Positions 34,053 to 42,806 of a DNA stretch of 64,000 bases are shown in pieces (position 1 is the stretch's first letter; every line of letters starts with the position of its first letter). Under the pieces are notes generated by a model. It ran no database searches and had not been told where the DNA came from. It saw nothing but the letters and a program-made list of their open reading frames with translations. Origin of the DNA: Campylobacter concisus. GTDB lineage: Bacteria > Campylobacterota > Campylobacteria > Campylobacterales > Campylobacteraceae. The stretch lies in assembly GCF_003048675.2 (NCBI RefSeq), contig NZ_CP060707.1, positions 806,001 to 870,000 on the forward strand, given 5' to 3'. A program made the translations under genes and the position numbers.

Positions 34053-34385
34053 TTGAACCAAGTCACGGATAAATTTAAACGTGTAAAATATCTTCGTGCG
34101 CTAGAGAAATTTGCAAAATCAGCGATAAATGGACTAAAAAGAGATGACTTTGACGAGGGAGAATTTCGCCAAAGAGTGGAGAAAAACGCGAAAGTCATCG
34201 AAAAAGTAGAGGCTGTTTATCTTGATCAGCCATACTCAAAGGCGCTAGAAAATTTTATAAATTTGCTTATCAAAAATGCGCCAAAAGAGGAGCTTTTAAA
34301 GGCGGCAAATCTACTTGATAAGCTAAAAAATCAAAAGACATATAAAAAAGAGAAGCATAAAAATAAATTTAAGGATGAGGATTGA
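34053..34385 (+). CDS. Conserved hypothetical protein
   Basis: A 110-residue basic, helical protein starting with TTG after AAAAAGGAAAA. It is rich in Lys, Glu and Ala and ends in a strongly basic tail (YKKEKHKNKFKDED). It overlaps the HAD phosphatase gene by 4 bp. A hypothetical gene also precedes the HAD gene in C. jejuni near kefB. No function recognised. Confidence 0.65.
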   Translation: MNQVTDKFKRVKYLRALEKFAKSAINGLKRDDFDEGEFRQRVEKNAKVIEKVEAVYLDQPYSKALENFINLLIKNAPKEELLKAANLLDKLKNQKTYKKEKHKNKFKDED

Positions 34386-35005
34386 AAGTAGTTATTTTTG
34401 ATATGGATGGTACGGTGATCGATAGTGGCGAGGCGATATATAAGACGGTAAATGAAGTAAGAGATGAGCTAAATTTGCCGCCACTTGAAAAAGAATTTAT
34501 CATAAAAGCGATCAACGAGCCAGGTAGAAATTTGGCCCTTGAGTTTTACGGCATCGACACGCCAAGCAGGAGCTTAAAAGAGGGTTTTGAAGAGAAATTT
34601 AAGAAATTTTACGATGAGTGTGCGACTACCTATGATGGCGTAAAAGAGCTTTTGCAAAAGTGTAGAGATGCTCATTATAAGGTCGTTTTGGCAAGCAACG
34701 CACCGCACGATACGCTAGAGAAAATTTTAAAGAAAAATGAAATTTATGAGCTATTTGACGAGGTCATCGGCGCTAGCAAGGAGATACCGCAAAAGCCAGA
34801 TCCTGCGATGCTTCACCTAGCTGTTAGTAAAACTGGGGCTAGCAAGGCGATCTTTGTAGGAGATAGCTTAAAAGACGAGCTAGCCGCTAAAAATGCAAAT
34901 ATGCCTTACGTGCAAGTTTGTTGGGGATTTGGCGAGGAGAGCAAAACTGCCACGTATAACGCCAAAAATGTTAGCGAGGCTTGGGAGATAATATTAAATT
35001 TTTAA
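34382..35005 (+). CDS. HAD-superfamily phosphatase (phosphoglycolate phosphatase-like)
   Basis: A 207-residue HAD hydrolase, subfamily IA: motif I VVIFDMDGTVIDSG with the nucleophile Asp, a helical cap, motif II LASNAPHD, motif III Lys in PQKPDPAML, and motif IV FVGDSLKDELAA. The substrate cannot be assigned; phosphoglycolate or a nucleotide are candidates. TTG start overlapping the preceding stop. Confidence 0.88.
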   Translation: MKVVIFDMDGTVIDSGEAIYKTVNEVRDELNLPPLEKEFIIKAINEPGRNLALEFYGIDTPSRSLKEGFEEKFKKFYDECATTYDGVKELLQKCRDAHYKVVLASNAPHDTLEKILKKNEIYELFDEVIGASKEIPQKPDPAMLHLAVSKTGASKAIFVGDSLKDELAAKNANMPYVQVCWGFGEESKTATYNAKNVSEAWEIILNF

Positions 35006-35021
35006 CTTAGTTTTAATTGGC

Positions 35022-35027
35022 TATAAT
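35022..35027 (+). promoter_or_regulatory. -10 element for the prenyl/haem gene cluster
   Basis: GGCTATAATC, 26 bases before the start at 35054. It probably serves the run of close-packed genes to hemC. Confidence 0.6.
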
Positions 35028-35053
35028 CTTAAGAAATTTTCAAAGAAACAGCG

Positions 35054-35308
35054 ATGATAGATATATTTGAGGGCAGTGCGAGAGATAAATTTTATGACAT
35101 TTTGTTTAACGCAAATGCCGTTTTAGTTAAAAACGAGATAGATAAAATTTTTGAGAAATTTGTGGCTATGAGCGAGCTTTGCGAAAAGTATGGCGTTGGC
35201 GAGGACGAGATCAGAAATTTTATAGCCTCAGAGCAAGATAAAGTTTATAACGGAGTAAATGACCTATATATCGAGCTTAGCGGAGAAATTTTAAGCCAAA
35301 ATGAGTAA
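35054..35308 (+). CDS. Conserved small hypothetical protein
   Basis: An 84-residue acidic, helical protein with no signal peptide or membrane segment. A similar small gene precedes the exported protein and polyprenyl synthetase genes in C. jejuni. It overlaps the next gene by 8 bp. Function unknown. Confidence 0.65.
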   Translation: MIDIFEGSARDKFYDILFNANAVLVKNEIDKIFEKFVAMSELCEKYGVGEDEIRNFIASEQDKVYNGVNDLYIELSGEILSQNE

Positions 35309-35732
35309 GATTTTTGCGCTCATTGCTTTGCTAGCCGCTCTTGTCTTTGCAAAAGAGCCAAATTTTGACCCAAATTCGGTGCATACATTTGAGCTTAAAA
35401 AAGATGAGTGGGCGAGGGTCTTTATAACCGAGAAAAAAACTCAAAGAGTTGAGACTTTTGACTTTCGTTGGACGCTGTTTGATAGCACAAATATCACTGT
35501 GCAAAGCTTTTTTAGGCGCTATCCAAGGCAGATGGTCTTTTCGCTAAGACAAGGACAAAACACCTACATGCAGCGAGTTTTGCCTGATTTTATGATGCCG
35601 CCAAACGAGAGTGTGAGCCTTTATATATCGTTTGTTGATTTTAAGGATAAAAAGGCGCATTTTAGGGTGGCGCTGCTAGATGAGAGCAAGCGTGTGGATG
35701 TGGGTTTTCGAGATCCGCACGAGGATAAATAG
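35301..35732 (+). CDS. Exported hypothetical protein
   Basis: A 143-residue protein with a signal peptide (MSKIFALIALLAALVFA). The mature part is beta-rich with aromatic and basic residues (FFRRYPRQMVFSLRQGQ). A counterpart lies at the same place in C. jejuni, before the polyprenyl synthetase gene. Periplasmic; function unknown. Confidence 0.7.
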   Translation: MSKIFALIALLAALVFAKEPNFDPNSVHTFELKKDEWARVFITEKKTQRVETFDFRWTLFDSTNITVQSFFRRYPRQMVFSLRQGQNTYMQRVLPDFMMPPNESVSLYISFVDFKDKKAHFRVALLDESKRVDVGFRDPHEDK

Positions 35733-35742
35733 AAGGATAAAA

Positions 35743-36636
35743 ATGGATAAAATCGATGAAATAATGAGCAAATTTATAAGCGAGCTTGGCTACAAAGAGG
35801 CGTTTGAGATGTTTTTAAAGATAAGCTCAGGCAAGAAGCTACGCTCAAAACTTCTTTTAAAGATCGCAGGCGAGAGTGAAATTTCTCTTAAGCTTTGCGC
35901 TATCATCGAGCTCATCCACCTTGCAAGCTTGCTACACGATGACGTCATAGACGAGGCAAATATAAGACGCGGCAAGCCAAGCATAAACGCACTTTTTGGC
36001 AGTAAAAACTCAGTCATGCTAGGCGACATCCTCTACTCAAAGGCTTATTTCGAGCTTACAAAATTTGATCCAAGCATCGCAGCTGTCATCTCAGATGCGG
36101 TCAGCAAACTAAGTATCGGTGAGATGATGGATGTGAAAATGGCTGAAAATTTTAACGAAAATGAGCAAGAATATTTAAAAATGATCTACTATAAAACAGC
36201 TGTTTTGATAGAGGCCACGGCTATTTGTGGGGCAAAGCTAGCTGGCAAAGATAGCAAGAAATTTGGCATTTATGGCAAAAATTTAGGTCTCGCATTTCAG
36301 ATCGTTGATGATATCTTAGACATAACTCAAGATGAAAAAACGCTTGGCAAACCAGCACTTAACGACTTTGTCGAGGGCAAAACGACACTTCCTTACATAT
36401 ATCTTTATAAGAGCCTGGACGAGGCTGGCAGGGCAAAGCTTAGATCGCTTTGGGCAAAGAAATTAAACGCGGACGAAATTTCGTGGCTAAAAGAAAATTT
36501 TGATAAAACTAGCTCACTTAGCAAGGCTGTAAGCGAGGCAAAAAGGCTTGGAGCTGAAGCAATAGAAGCGATAAAAGAGTATAAAAACGCCGAGCTTGAA
36601 GGGATCATAAAAAGCATGATAGATAGGGAATTTTGA
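35743..36636 (+). CDS. Polyprenyl diphosphate synthase
   Basis: A 297-residue trans-prenyltransferase that lengthens isoprenoid chains, here probably for menaquinone or carrier lipid. First Asp-rich motif LLHDDVIDEANIRRGKPS, second QIVDDILD, plus GKKLRSKLLLK at the start. The ATG at 35743 follows AGAAGGA. An upstream in-frame ATG inside the preceding gene adds 21 residues of non-family sequence and is rejected. Octaprenyl (IspB-like) rather than farnesyl specificity is a guess from the overall look. Confidence 0.9.
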   Translation: MDKIDEIMSKFISELGYKEAFEMFLKISSGKKLRSKLLLKIAGESEISLKLCAIIELIHLASLLHDDVIDEANIRRGKPSINALFGSKNSVMLGDILYSKAYFELTKFDPSIAAVISDAVSKLSIGEMMDVKMAENFNENEQEYLKMIYYKTAVLIEATAICGAKLAGKDSKKFGIYGKNLGLAFQIVDDILDITQDEKTLGKPALNDFVEGKTTLPYIYLYKSLDEAGRAKLRSLWAKKLNADEISWLKENFDKTSSLSKAVSEAKRLGAEAIEAIKEYKNAELEGIIKSMIDREF

Positions 36637-37919
36637 TGCACTATTTAGATATAAGTTTTACATATAAAAACACTGATATTTCAGTCAGAGAAAAGCTTGC
36701 ATTTGATAGTGACGATAAAAAAGAGCAAATTTTAAAGCTGATAAACTCAAACAAAAACATAAAAGAGAGCATGGTGCTAAACACCTGCAACCGCGTCGAG
36801 ATCATAGCAAGCGTGGAGGATGTAAAGGCCGCTACTGCTCATATCATCAGGTGTATGTCGATATTTTCAGGCGTTTTTGAAGATGAGCTTTATGAGAGGG
36901 CGGATATCTACGAAAACAGCGGTGCCGCACACCACCTATTTGCTGTGGCAAGCTCGCTTGATAGCCTAGTCGTTGGCGAAACGCAGATCGTTGGCCAGCT
37001 AAAAAATGCCTTTAAATTTGCCTATGATAACAACTCATGTGGCGAAGATATCAGCAAGATCATCCACTACGCATGTAAGTGCGCTGCCAAGGTTAGAAAC
37101 GAAACTCAAATTTCTAAAAACCCGATCTCAGTTTCAAGCGTCGCCGTGGCAAAGGCAAAAGAAATTTTTGGCACGCTTGAGGGTAAAACTGCTATCGTCG
37201 TGGGCGCTGGTGAGATGGGCGAGCTAGCAGCAAAGCACCTCATATCAAGCGGCGCAGAAGTGATCATCATAAACAGAAGCTCTGAGCGCGTCGAGCAGCT
37301 AGTTGATAGCCTAGGAGATAACGCGAGCTGGGATAGTATTTTGAAATTAAAAGAGTATGTAAATAACTACGATCTCATCTTTTCAAGCACCGCAGCCCCG
37401 CACGCTATCATCACAGGCGAGATCATCGAACCAAGAGAATTTCACAGATACTTTTTTGATATCGCCGTGCCAAGAGATATCGATCTTTTAAATACAGAGC
37501 TTATCAGCGTCTATACGGTCGATAGCTTGGAGGAGATCGTGCGTAAAAATTTAGCCCTAAGAGAGGAGCAGGCGCAAAAGGCTTACTCGATCGTCGGTCA
37601 AGATACGAGCGAGTTTTTAAAGACTTTAAAAGAAGATATGAGCGTGCCTCTTATAAAATCTATCCGCAAACAGGCTGAAATTTGCGCTAAAAATGAGCTA
37701 GAAAAGGCGATGAAAAAGGGCTATTTAAAGCATAGCGATTACGACGAAGCGCAAAAGCTCATTCACCAAGTCTTTAAAGCATTTTTACACCAGCCAACTA
37801 TGAAGCTAAAAGGGCTTGCAGACGAGGAGAGAGCGAGCGAGCTTTCAAACGGAGTTAAATTTTTATTTGACATAAAAGATGAACAAAATTTTCAAGCAGG
37901 AGATATAGATGAAATTTAG
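36636..37919 (+). CDS. hemA: Glutamyl-tRNA reductase
   Basis: First enzyme of C5 haem synthesis, reducing Glu-tRNA to glutamate-1-semialdehyde with NADPH. The 427-residue protein has NTCNRVEI with the nucleophilic Cys, [19 protein letters not shown], the NADPH site [17 protein letters not shown] and a C-terminal dimerisation helix. The ATG shares its A with the upstream stop. The gene overlaps proS by 11 bp. Confidence 0.96.
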   Translation: MHYLDISFTYKNTDISVREKLAFDSDDKKEQILKLINSNKNIKESMVLNTCNRVEIIASVEDVKAATAHIIRCMSIFSGVFEDELYERADIYENSGAAHHLFAVASSLDSLVVGETQIVGQLKNAFKFAYDNNSCGEDISKIIHYACKCAAKVRNETQISKNPISVSSVAVAKAKEIFGTLEGKTAIVVGAGEMGELAAKHLISSGAEVIIINRSSERVEQLVDSLGDNASWDSILKLKEYVNNYDLIFSSTAAPHAIITGEIIEPREFHRYFFDIAVPRDIDLLNTELISVYTVDSLEEIVRKNLALREEQAQKAYSIVGQDTSEFLKTLKEDMSVPLIKSIRKQAEICAKNELEKAMKKGYLKHSDYDEAQKLIHQVFKAFLHQPTMKLKGLADEERASELSNGVKFLFDIKDEQNFQAGDIDEI

Positions 37920-39609
37920 TAAATTTTACGCCCCAACGACCAAAGAAGCACCAAAAGATGCATCTTTACCAAGTCATCAGTTTTTGATAAGAGGTGGCTT
38001 TGTCGAGCAGATCGGCTCTGGGCTTTATAACTATCTACCGCTTGGAAAGATCATGCATGATAAAATTTCACGCGTGGTAAAAGAGGAGATGAACGAGGCT
38101 GGCGCGCTAGAGGTGAGCTTTAGCGTGGTCACTTCAGGCGAGCTTTGGAAGCAAAGTGGCCGCTACAATGTCTTTGGCAAGGAGCTTTTGCGCTTTAAAG
38201 ATAGAAAGGATAATGACTTTGTTATAAGCCCGACAAACGAAGAGGCAGCCGTTGCCTTAGTGCGTGGCAAGGTGACTAGCTACAAGCAACTACCACTAAA
38301 TTTATACCAGATAAACACCAAATTTCGTGACGAGGCAAGACCACGCTTTGGCTTGCTAAGAGGTCGCGAATTTACGATGAAAGATGGCTATAGTTTTCAC
38401 TCTAGCAAAGAGGATCTTAAGCGTGAGTTTGACCTTATGGAGGCAACTTATAGTAAGATTTTTACCCGTTTGGGGCTAAATTTTAGAGCTGTTGAGGCTG
38501 ATAGCGGAGCCATTGGCGGTAGCGGAAGTAAAGAATTTATGGTGCTTGCAAGTAACGGCGAGGACGACATACTTTGCTGTGAGGCTTGCAGATACGCTGC
38601 AAACGTCGAGGCTGCAAGACGCAAACCAAGAGTAAGCGAGGCTGAGGCGCCAGAGGCGGACGCGGCTAAATTTCTAACGCCAAATGCAAAAACTATAAAA
38701 GATGTGGCGGAGTTTTTTAAAGTTAGCGAGTTTTACTGCATAAAAGCTGTTATGAAAAAGGCGATTTACGAGGATAAAGAGGAGGTTGTGGTCTTTTTTG
38801 TAAGGGGCGATGACGAGCTTCAAGAGACAAAGGCGCAAAACGCTTGCAAGGCGCTTGAACTTGTCGATGCTAGCGAGGCTGACGTGGCTAAAGCTGGATT
38901 ATCTGCTGGTTTTTGCGGGCCAGTTGGGCTAAAGGATGTGAAATTTTTCATAGATAACGAGCTAAGGGGCGCAAATAACATGATATGTGGCGCTAACGAA
39001 AAAGACTATCACTTTGTTGGCGTTAGTGTTAGCGGATTTAACGAAGAGAGATTTAAAGACCTTGTAAAGGTAAAAGAGGGCGATAAATGCCCAGTTTGTG
39101 GCGGAAATTTAAAACTTAGCAAAGGCATAGAAGTCGGTCATATATTTCAGCTAGGCGATAAATATTCAGCTGCGATGAATGCGACATATCTTGATGAAAA
39201 CGGCAAGGCAAAGCCATTTTTGATGGGCTGCTACGGCATTGGCATAAGCAGGCTTATCGCTGTGATGATAGAGGCTAGCCACGATGAGAAGGGCTGCATC
39301 TGGAAAAAAGAGTGCGCGCCGTTTGACGTGGAGATCATCATCTCAAATTTAAAAGATGAAGCGGGCGTAAAATTTGCGTTTGAGCTTTACGAGAGCCTTA
39401 AAAAAGCTGGCGTTAGCGTCATCATCGACGATAGAAACGAGAGATTTGGCGTTAAGATGAATGATTTTGAGCTTATAGGCTTCCCTTATGCGCTGCTTGT
39501 GGGTAAAGAATTTGCAAATGGCAAGGTTGAGTTTATCACGAGAGATGGGCTAAGCAAAGAGGCGATAGAGGCAAACGATGCCTTTAGAAAGATAAAAGAG
39601 AGCTTATGA
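37909..39609 (+). CDS. proS: Prolyl-tRNA synthetase
   Basis: A 566-residue bacterial-type class II synthetase. Motif 1 region [11 protein letters not shown], motif 2 [21 protein letters not shown] quoted in part, motif 3 [12 protein letters not shown], a YbaK-like editing insertion between about residues 225 and 395, and a C-terminal anticodon-binding domain. GCAGGAG precedes the ATG. Overlaps hemA upstream and fxsA downstream, as in C. jejuni. Confidence 0.96.
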   Translation: MKFSKFYAPTTKEAPKDASLPSHQFLIRGGFVEQIGSGLYNYLPLGKIMHDKISRVVKEEMNEAGALEVSFSVVTSGELWKQSGRYNVFGKELLRFKDRKDNDFVISPTNEEAAVALVRGKVTSYKQLPLNLYQINTKFRDEARPRFGLLRGREFTMKDGYSFHSSKEDLKREFDLMEATYSKIFTRLGLNFRAVEADSGAIGGSGSKEFMVLASNGEDDILCCEACRYAANVEAARRKPRVSEAEAPEADAAKFLTPNAKTIKDVAEFFKVSEFYCIKAVMKKAIYEDKEEVVVFFVRGDDELQETKAQNACKALELVDASEADVAKAGLSAGFCGPVGLKDVKFFIDNELRGANNMICGANEKDYHFVGVSVSGFNEERFKDLVKVKEGDKCPVCGGNLKLSKGIEVGHIFQLGDKYSAAMNATYLDENGKAKPFLMGCYGIGISRLIAVMIEASHDEKGCIWKKECAPFDVEIIISNLKDEAGVKFAFELYESLKKAGVSVIIDDRNERFGVKMNDFELIGFPYALLVGKEFANGKVEFITRDGLSKEAIEANDAFRKIKESL

Positions 39610-40037
39610 GATTTTTTGTATTTTTGTTTTTTTTGATAGAAGCGGTCTTTATCTATCTTTTTGTAGATAAATTTGGCTTTTTAAACTATTTTCTTGAGGT
39701 GCTGGTTTCTGGACTTGTTGGCATCGCACTTCTTTTTAATGCTGGATTTTCTAGTTTAAATTCGCCTCAAGTGGCGTTTAAGAGCTTTCTTGGCGGAAAT
39801 TTATTTAGCCAGCTAGGGCTTAGCTTTGGCGGAGCGCTACTCTTTTTACCAGGGATTTTGACAGATATTTTTGGTATTGCCGTGATCGTTTTTTCTTTAG
39901 TATTTAAGAAAAATGCATCGAAAAATGAGAGCTATCAGGAATTTAAATTTCAAAACTTTAGCGAGCATGGAAGTAAAAAAGATGATGGTGAGATCATCGA
40001 TGTTGAGGTCATCGAAGAGCCAAAAAGAGTAAATTAG
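39606..40037 (+). CDS. FxsA-family membrane protein
   Basis: A 143-residue protein with an N-terminal hydrophobic pair, then FKSFLGGN and the conserved [13 protein letters not shown] before another helix, matching FxsA. E. coli FxsA affects phage T7 exclusion; its general role is unknown. It lies between proS and hemC as in C. jejuni and overlaps the proS stop by 4 bp. Confidence 0.82.
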   Translation: MRFFVFLFFLIEAVFIYLFVDKFGFLNYFLEVLVSGLVGIALLFNAGFSSLNSPQVAFKSFLGGNLFSQLGLSFGGALLFLPGILTDIFGIAVIVFSLVFKKNASKNESYQEFKFQNFSEHGSKKDDGEIIDVEVIEEPKRVN

Positions 40038-40042
40038 GAGAG

Positions 40043-40975
40043 ATGATGAAAGAGATAAAAATAGCAACTAGAAAGAGCATCTTAGCACTTTGGCAAAGCG
40101 AGCATATCAAGGCTAGGATCGAGGCGCAGCACAAGGGCGTGAAGGTCGTGCTTGAGGGTATGAAGACAAAGGGCGATGTGATCCTTGACACGCCACTAGC
40201 CAAGATCGGCGGCAAAGGGCTTTTTACAAAAGAGCTTGAAGATAGCATGCTAAAAGGCGAGACTGACATCGCAGTCCATAGCCTAAAAGACGTGCCAGTA
40301 GTCTTTCCAGAAGGGCTTAAACTAGCGGCCATTTGCTCACGCGAGGACACAAGAGATGCGATGATAAGTGAGAAATTTGCTAAATTTAGCGACCTACCGC
40401 ACGGCGCAAAGGTTGGAACAACGAGCCTGCGCCGCAAGATGCAGCTACTTATCATGAGACCTGATCTTGAGATCATCTCGCTTCGTGGAAATGTGCAAAC
40501 TAGACTTAGAAAGCTAAAAGAGGGCGAATTTGACGCGATCATTTTAGCTATGGCTGGCATAAACCGCCTAAATATCAAGGCTGAAGTGGCGCACATCTAC
40601 ACATTTGGCTTTGACGAGATGATACCTGCGATGGGTCAGGGTGCTCTTGGCGTCGAGGCTAGAGATGAGAAGCAAATTTTAGATGAGATCTCTTTTTTAA
40701 ATGATGAAAATGCGGTCATCGAAACGACCATAGAGCGTGACTTCGTAAGCGTTTTAGAGGGTGGCTGCCAAGTGCCAATAGGCATAAGCGCAAGGCTAAA
40801 AGGTGATGAAATTTCTATCAATGCGATCGTTGGTCTGCCTGATGGAAGCGAGTTTATAAAAGATAGCTTAAAGACTAGCAAAGATAAATTTCAAAGCATC
40901 GGCAAAGAACTAGCGCATAAATTTATAGAAAAAGGGGCGAAAGAGCTTTTAAGGCGCGCTGAAGAGATGGCGTAA
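40043..40975 (+). CDS. hemC: Porphobilinogen deaminase (hydroxymethylbilane synthase)
   Basis: Joins four porphobilinogens into hydroxymethylbilane. 310 residues with IATRKSILALWQSEHI, VHSLKDVP, TSSLRR-like GTTSLRRKMQL, RGNVQTRLRKL, and the dipyrromethane-cofactor Cys in LEGGCQVPIG. Two adjacent ATG codons (40043, 40046) follow AGGAGAG; either could start. The following GTG-start gene lies two bases away and is likely co-transcribed. Confidence 0.96.
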   Translation: MMKEIKIATRKSILALWQSEHIKARIEAQHKGVKVVLEGMKTKGDVILDTPLAKIGGKGLFTKELEDSMLKGETDIAVHSLKDVPVVFPEGLKLAAICSREDTRDAMISEKFAKFSDLPHGAKVGTTSLRRKMQLLIMRPDLEIISLRGNVQTRLRKLKEGEFDAIILAMAGINRLNIKAEVAHIYTFGFDEMIPAMGQGALGVEARDEKQILDEISFLNDENAVIETTIERDFVSVLEGGCQVPIGISARLKGDEISINAIVGLPDGSEFIKDSLKTSKDKFQSIGKELAHKFIEKGAKELLRRAEEMA

Positions 40976-40977
40976 GC

Positions 40978-41328
40978 GTGTTTGAGATAAATTTTAAAGC
41001 AAAAGCCATAAGCGCCACCAAAAATAGCAAAGACAACTACTATATGATCGGTCTTGCAGACGACAAATATGACTACAAAAACTACATAATCTTTCAAAGA
41101 CCGATCAAACTAAAAAAGGGCGACGACGAAAACGTCGAGATAAACGGTCTATATGCAGAGTGTAATGGCGACATTTGCTACAACGCTTGCAAAAGGGTGA
41201 AGATCACTGATATGAGCATTATTTTTGAGGTGCAAGATAGCCTCATTTGCGTAGATACCGAGGGCGTTAAGCTTAATGAGCGCTTTATGAAATATAGCAA
41301 AGAGATATTTGGCGAGCTGTTAGAGTAG
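40978..41328 (+). CDS. Imm10-like putative immunity protein
   Basis: A 116-residue acidic cytoplasmic protein. The order MIGLADDKYDYKNYIIFQR, then an internal YAECNGDICYNACKRVKI strand and a final KLNERFMKYSKEIF helix, resembles the Imm10 family of polymorphic-toxin immunity proteins; this match is by eye. Start is GTG two bases after hemC. In C. jejuni hemC is followed directly by ubiD, so this gene is an insertion. No cognate toxin is adjacent on the same strand. Confidence 0.55.
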   Translation: MFEINFKAKAISATKNSKDNYYMIGLADDKYDYKNYIIFQRPIKLKKGDDENVEINGLYAECNGDICYNACKRVKITDMSIIFEVQDSLICVDTEGVKLNERFMKYSKEIFGELLE

Positions 41329-41897
41329 TTGTAAATTTAATCTTTTTGCTAAAAAGTTCAAATTTTTTAAATTTCACTGCAGCTTTATGGTGTTAGATGG
41401 CGAGTAAATTTAGCAAAGTAAAACTCGCATAAAGCGTTTTAAAATGCAGATATTTGGTGGGCTGCCAAAAGGCTTGCCAAATTTGATAAATTAGATAAAT
41501 CTGGTTTGCTGTGTCTGGTAAATTTATGATGATATGGTGACTTTGGTTAAATTTTGAGGCGGGCAAGGTGGGTTTGCGGGTTAAATTTGCCGTATGATTT
41601 TAAGGTAGTTAAAATACGAAATTTTTAAAATTTACTGCCATTTTGTGGTAATAAAAGTTAAAATTTGGATAAATAAAAGCTACATATCGTACAACTAACG
41701 CAGTTTTGCATAGCTTGAAAACCAAAAACTTTACTGCGCTACTTCATCTAAAACTAAAAGAGAAGTGACCAAAAATGGCTTAAATTTACCGCTATTTTAC
41801 GGCTAAAAAATTTAGATAAAAATCCACAAACGGCAAAAGTAGCGCACATAGCTAGAAGCCAAAACGCCTTTACAACGCTCTTGAAAACCACACTGGA
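41329..41897. other. Gene-free AT-rich interval with degenerate repeats
   Basis: About 570 bp with no convincing open frame. Three related segments start with AAATTTNACTGC/CCGC and then a TTT-rich core and G-G-T: near 41370, 41627 and 41782. Two further spots share CTTGAAAACCA. The stretch reads like decayed DNA between two accessory genes. Confidence 0.45.
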
Positions 41898-42620
41898 TTA
41901 AAATTTGATATTAAAATCCCTTGCGATCTTTGCTCTTAGATCCTCGCCGATCTTATTAAACATAGCGTTCATTTCGGCATTTTTGCTCATAAATTTTTCT
42001 ATTTGTAAATTTATCTCATTGCCTTTTTCTTTTATCATCTCGCGAGCTTTCTGTTCTGCGCTATCCTTGCTATTTTGGGCGAGTTTGGTGAGTGAGTTTG
42101 CAAAAACTTGCTTGATATCGTCCTTACTCTGCGCCCCAAAAAGCGCGCTTATGACCTGCTCTAAAAACGGCTCTATCTCACTAAATAGGGCGGAATTTTG
42201 CTTCACATTTTGCACTTGCTGGCTCACATGCTCGCCAAAGACGCATTCGTTGCAAAAGTGCTCGCAGTTGTTGATGAGCAGGTTGTATTTTTGCTCGCCT
42301 ACGCGCTCCTTAGCCCGACGCGCCACCTCCTGGCCGCTAAATGGCGCATTTGTATACTCTTTTATCTGCCAAGTATCGCCACTAGCAAACTCCTCGAGGC
42401 TAGTCATCTCTACCTTTGCGATGTTGCGTTTATCTAGCGGTACGACGTTGCTTAAGATCTCCTCAAAACAGCTTTTTTCAAGCACGATCCCACGCGCCAA
42501 GCCGTTATAATGCACGACCATATCATTTCCGACGTAGATGCCGTGATGTTCGTAAAGCTTTACGCCAAACACGCTTCTGTCTACGAAGATGTGATCGCCT
42601 ATTTTTAGTAAATTTCCCAT
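41898..42620 (-). CDS. LRAT / NlpC-P60-like domain protein
   Basis: A 240-residue protein. The first 130 residues follow the lecithin:retinol acyltransferase fold: GDHIFVDR, catalytic-type His in YEHHGIYVG (25-26), a second His in VVHYNG (37) and the nucleophile Cys in NNCEHFCNE (119). Relatives are thiol acyltransferases or phospholipases. The last 110 residues are helical and charged with no known domain. It is not seen between hemC and ubiD in C. jejuni. Candidate effector, phospholipase or lipid-modifying enzyme; no signal peptide. Confidence 0.75.
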   Translation of the reverse strand: MGNLLKIGDHIFVDRSVFGVKLYEHHGIYVGNDMVVHYNGLARGIVLEKSCFEEILSNVVPLDKRNIAKVEMTSLEEFASGDTWQIKEYTNAPFSGQEVARRAKERVGEQKYNLLINNCEHFCNECVFGEHVSQQVQNVKQNSALFSEIEPFLEQVISALFGAQSKDDIKQVFANSLTKLAQNSKDSAEQKAREMIKEKGNEINLQIEKFMSKNAEMNAMFNKIGEDLRAKIARDFNIKF

Positions 42621-42806
42621 ATCTCTCTCTAAAATTTCTTAATAAAACGACAAATTTAGCCCAATTTTGCTAAATTTCAAATAGTTTCTGCATGGCGTAA
42701 ATTTACTTTTTCAGGATGTGGCAGGCAAAACGCCTTTTTACGAGCTAACTGCCTGTGATAAATAAAGTAAATTTTGGCTATCATCTTTAAAAATTTAAGG
42801 AAAAAT

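Noticed and set aside
35680..35742. Upstream ATG extending the polyprenyl synthase by 21 codons.
   Set aside because: It lies inside the preceding exported-protein gene and adds unrelated residues; 35743 has a proper ribosome site.
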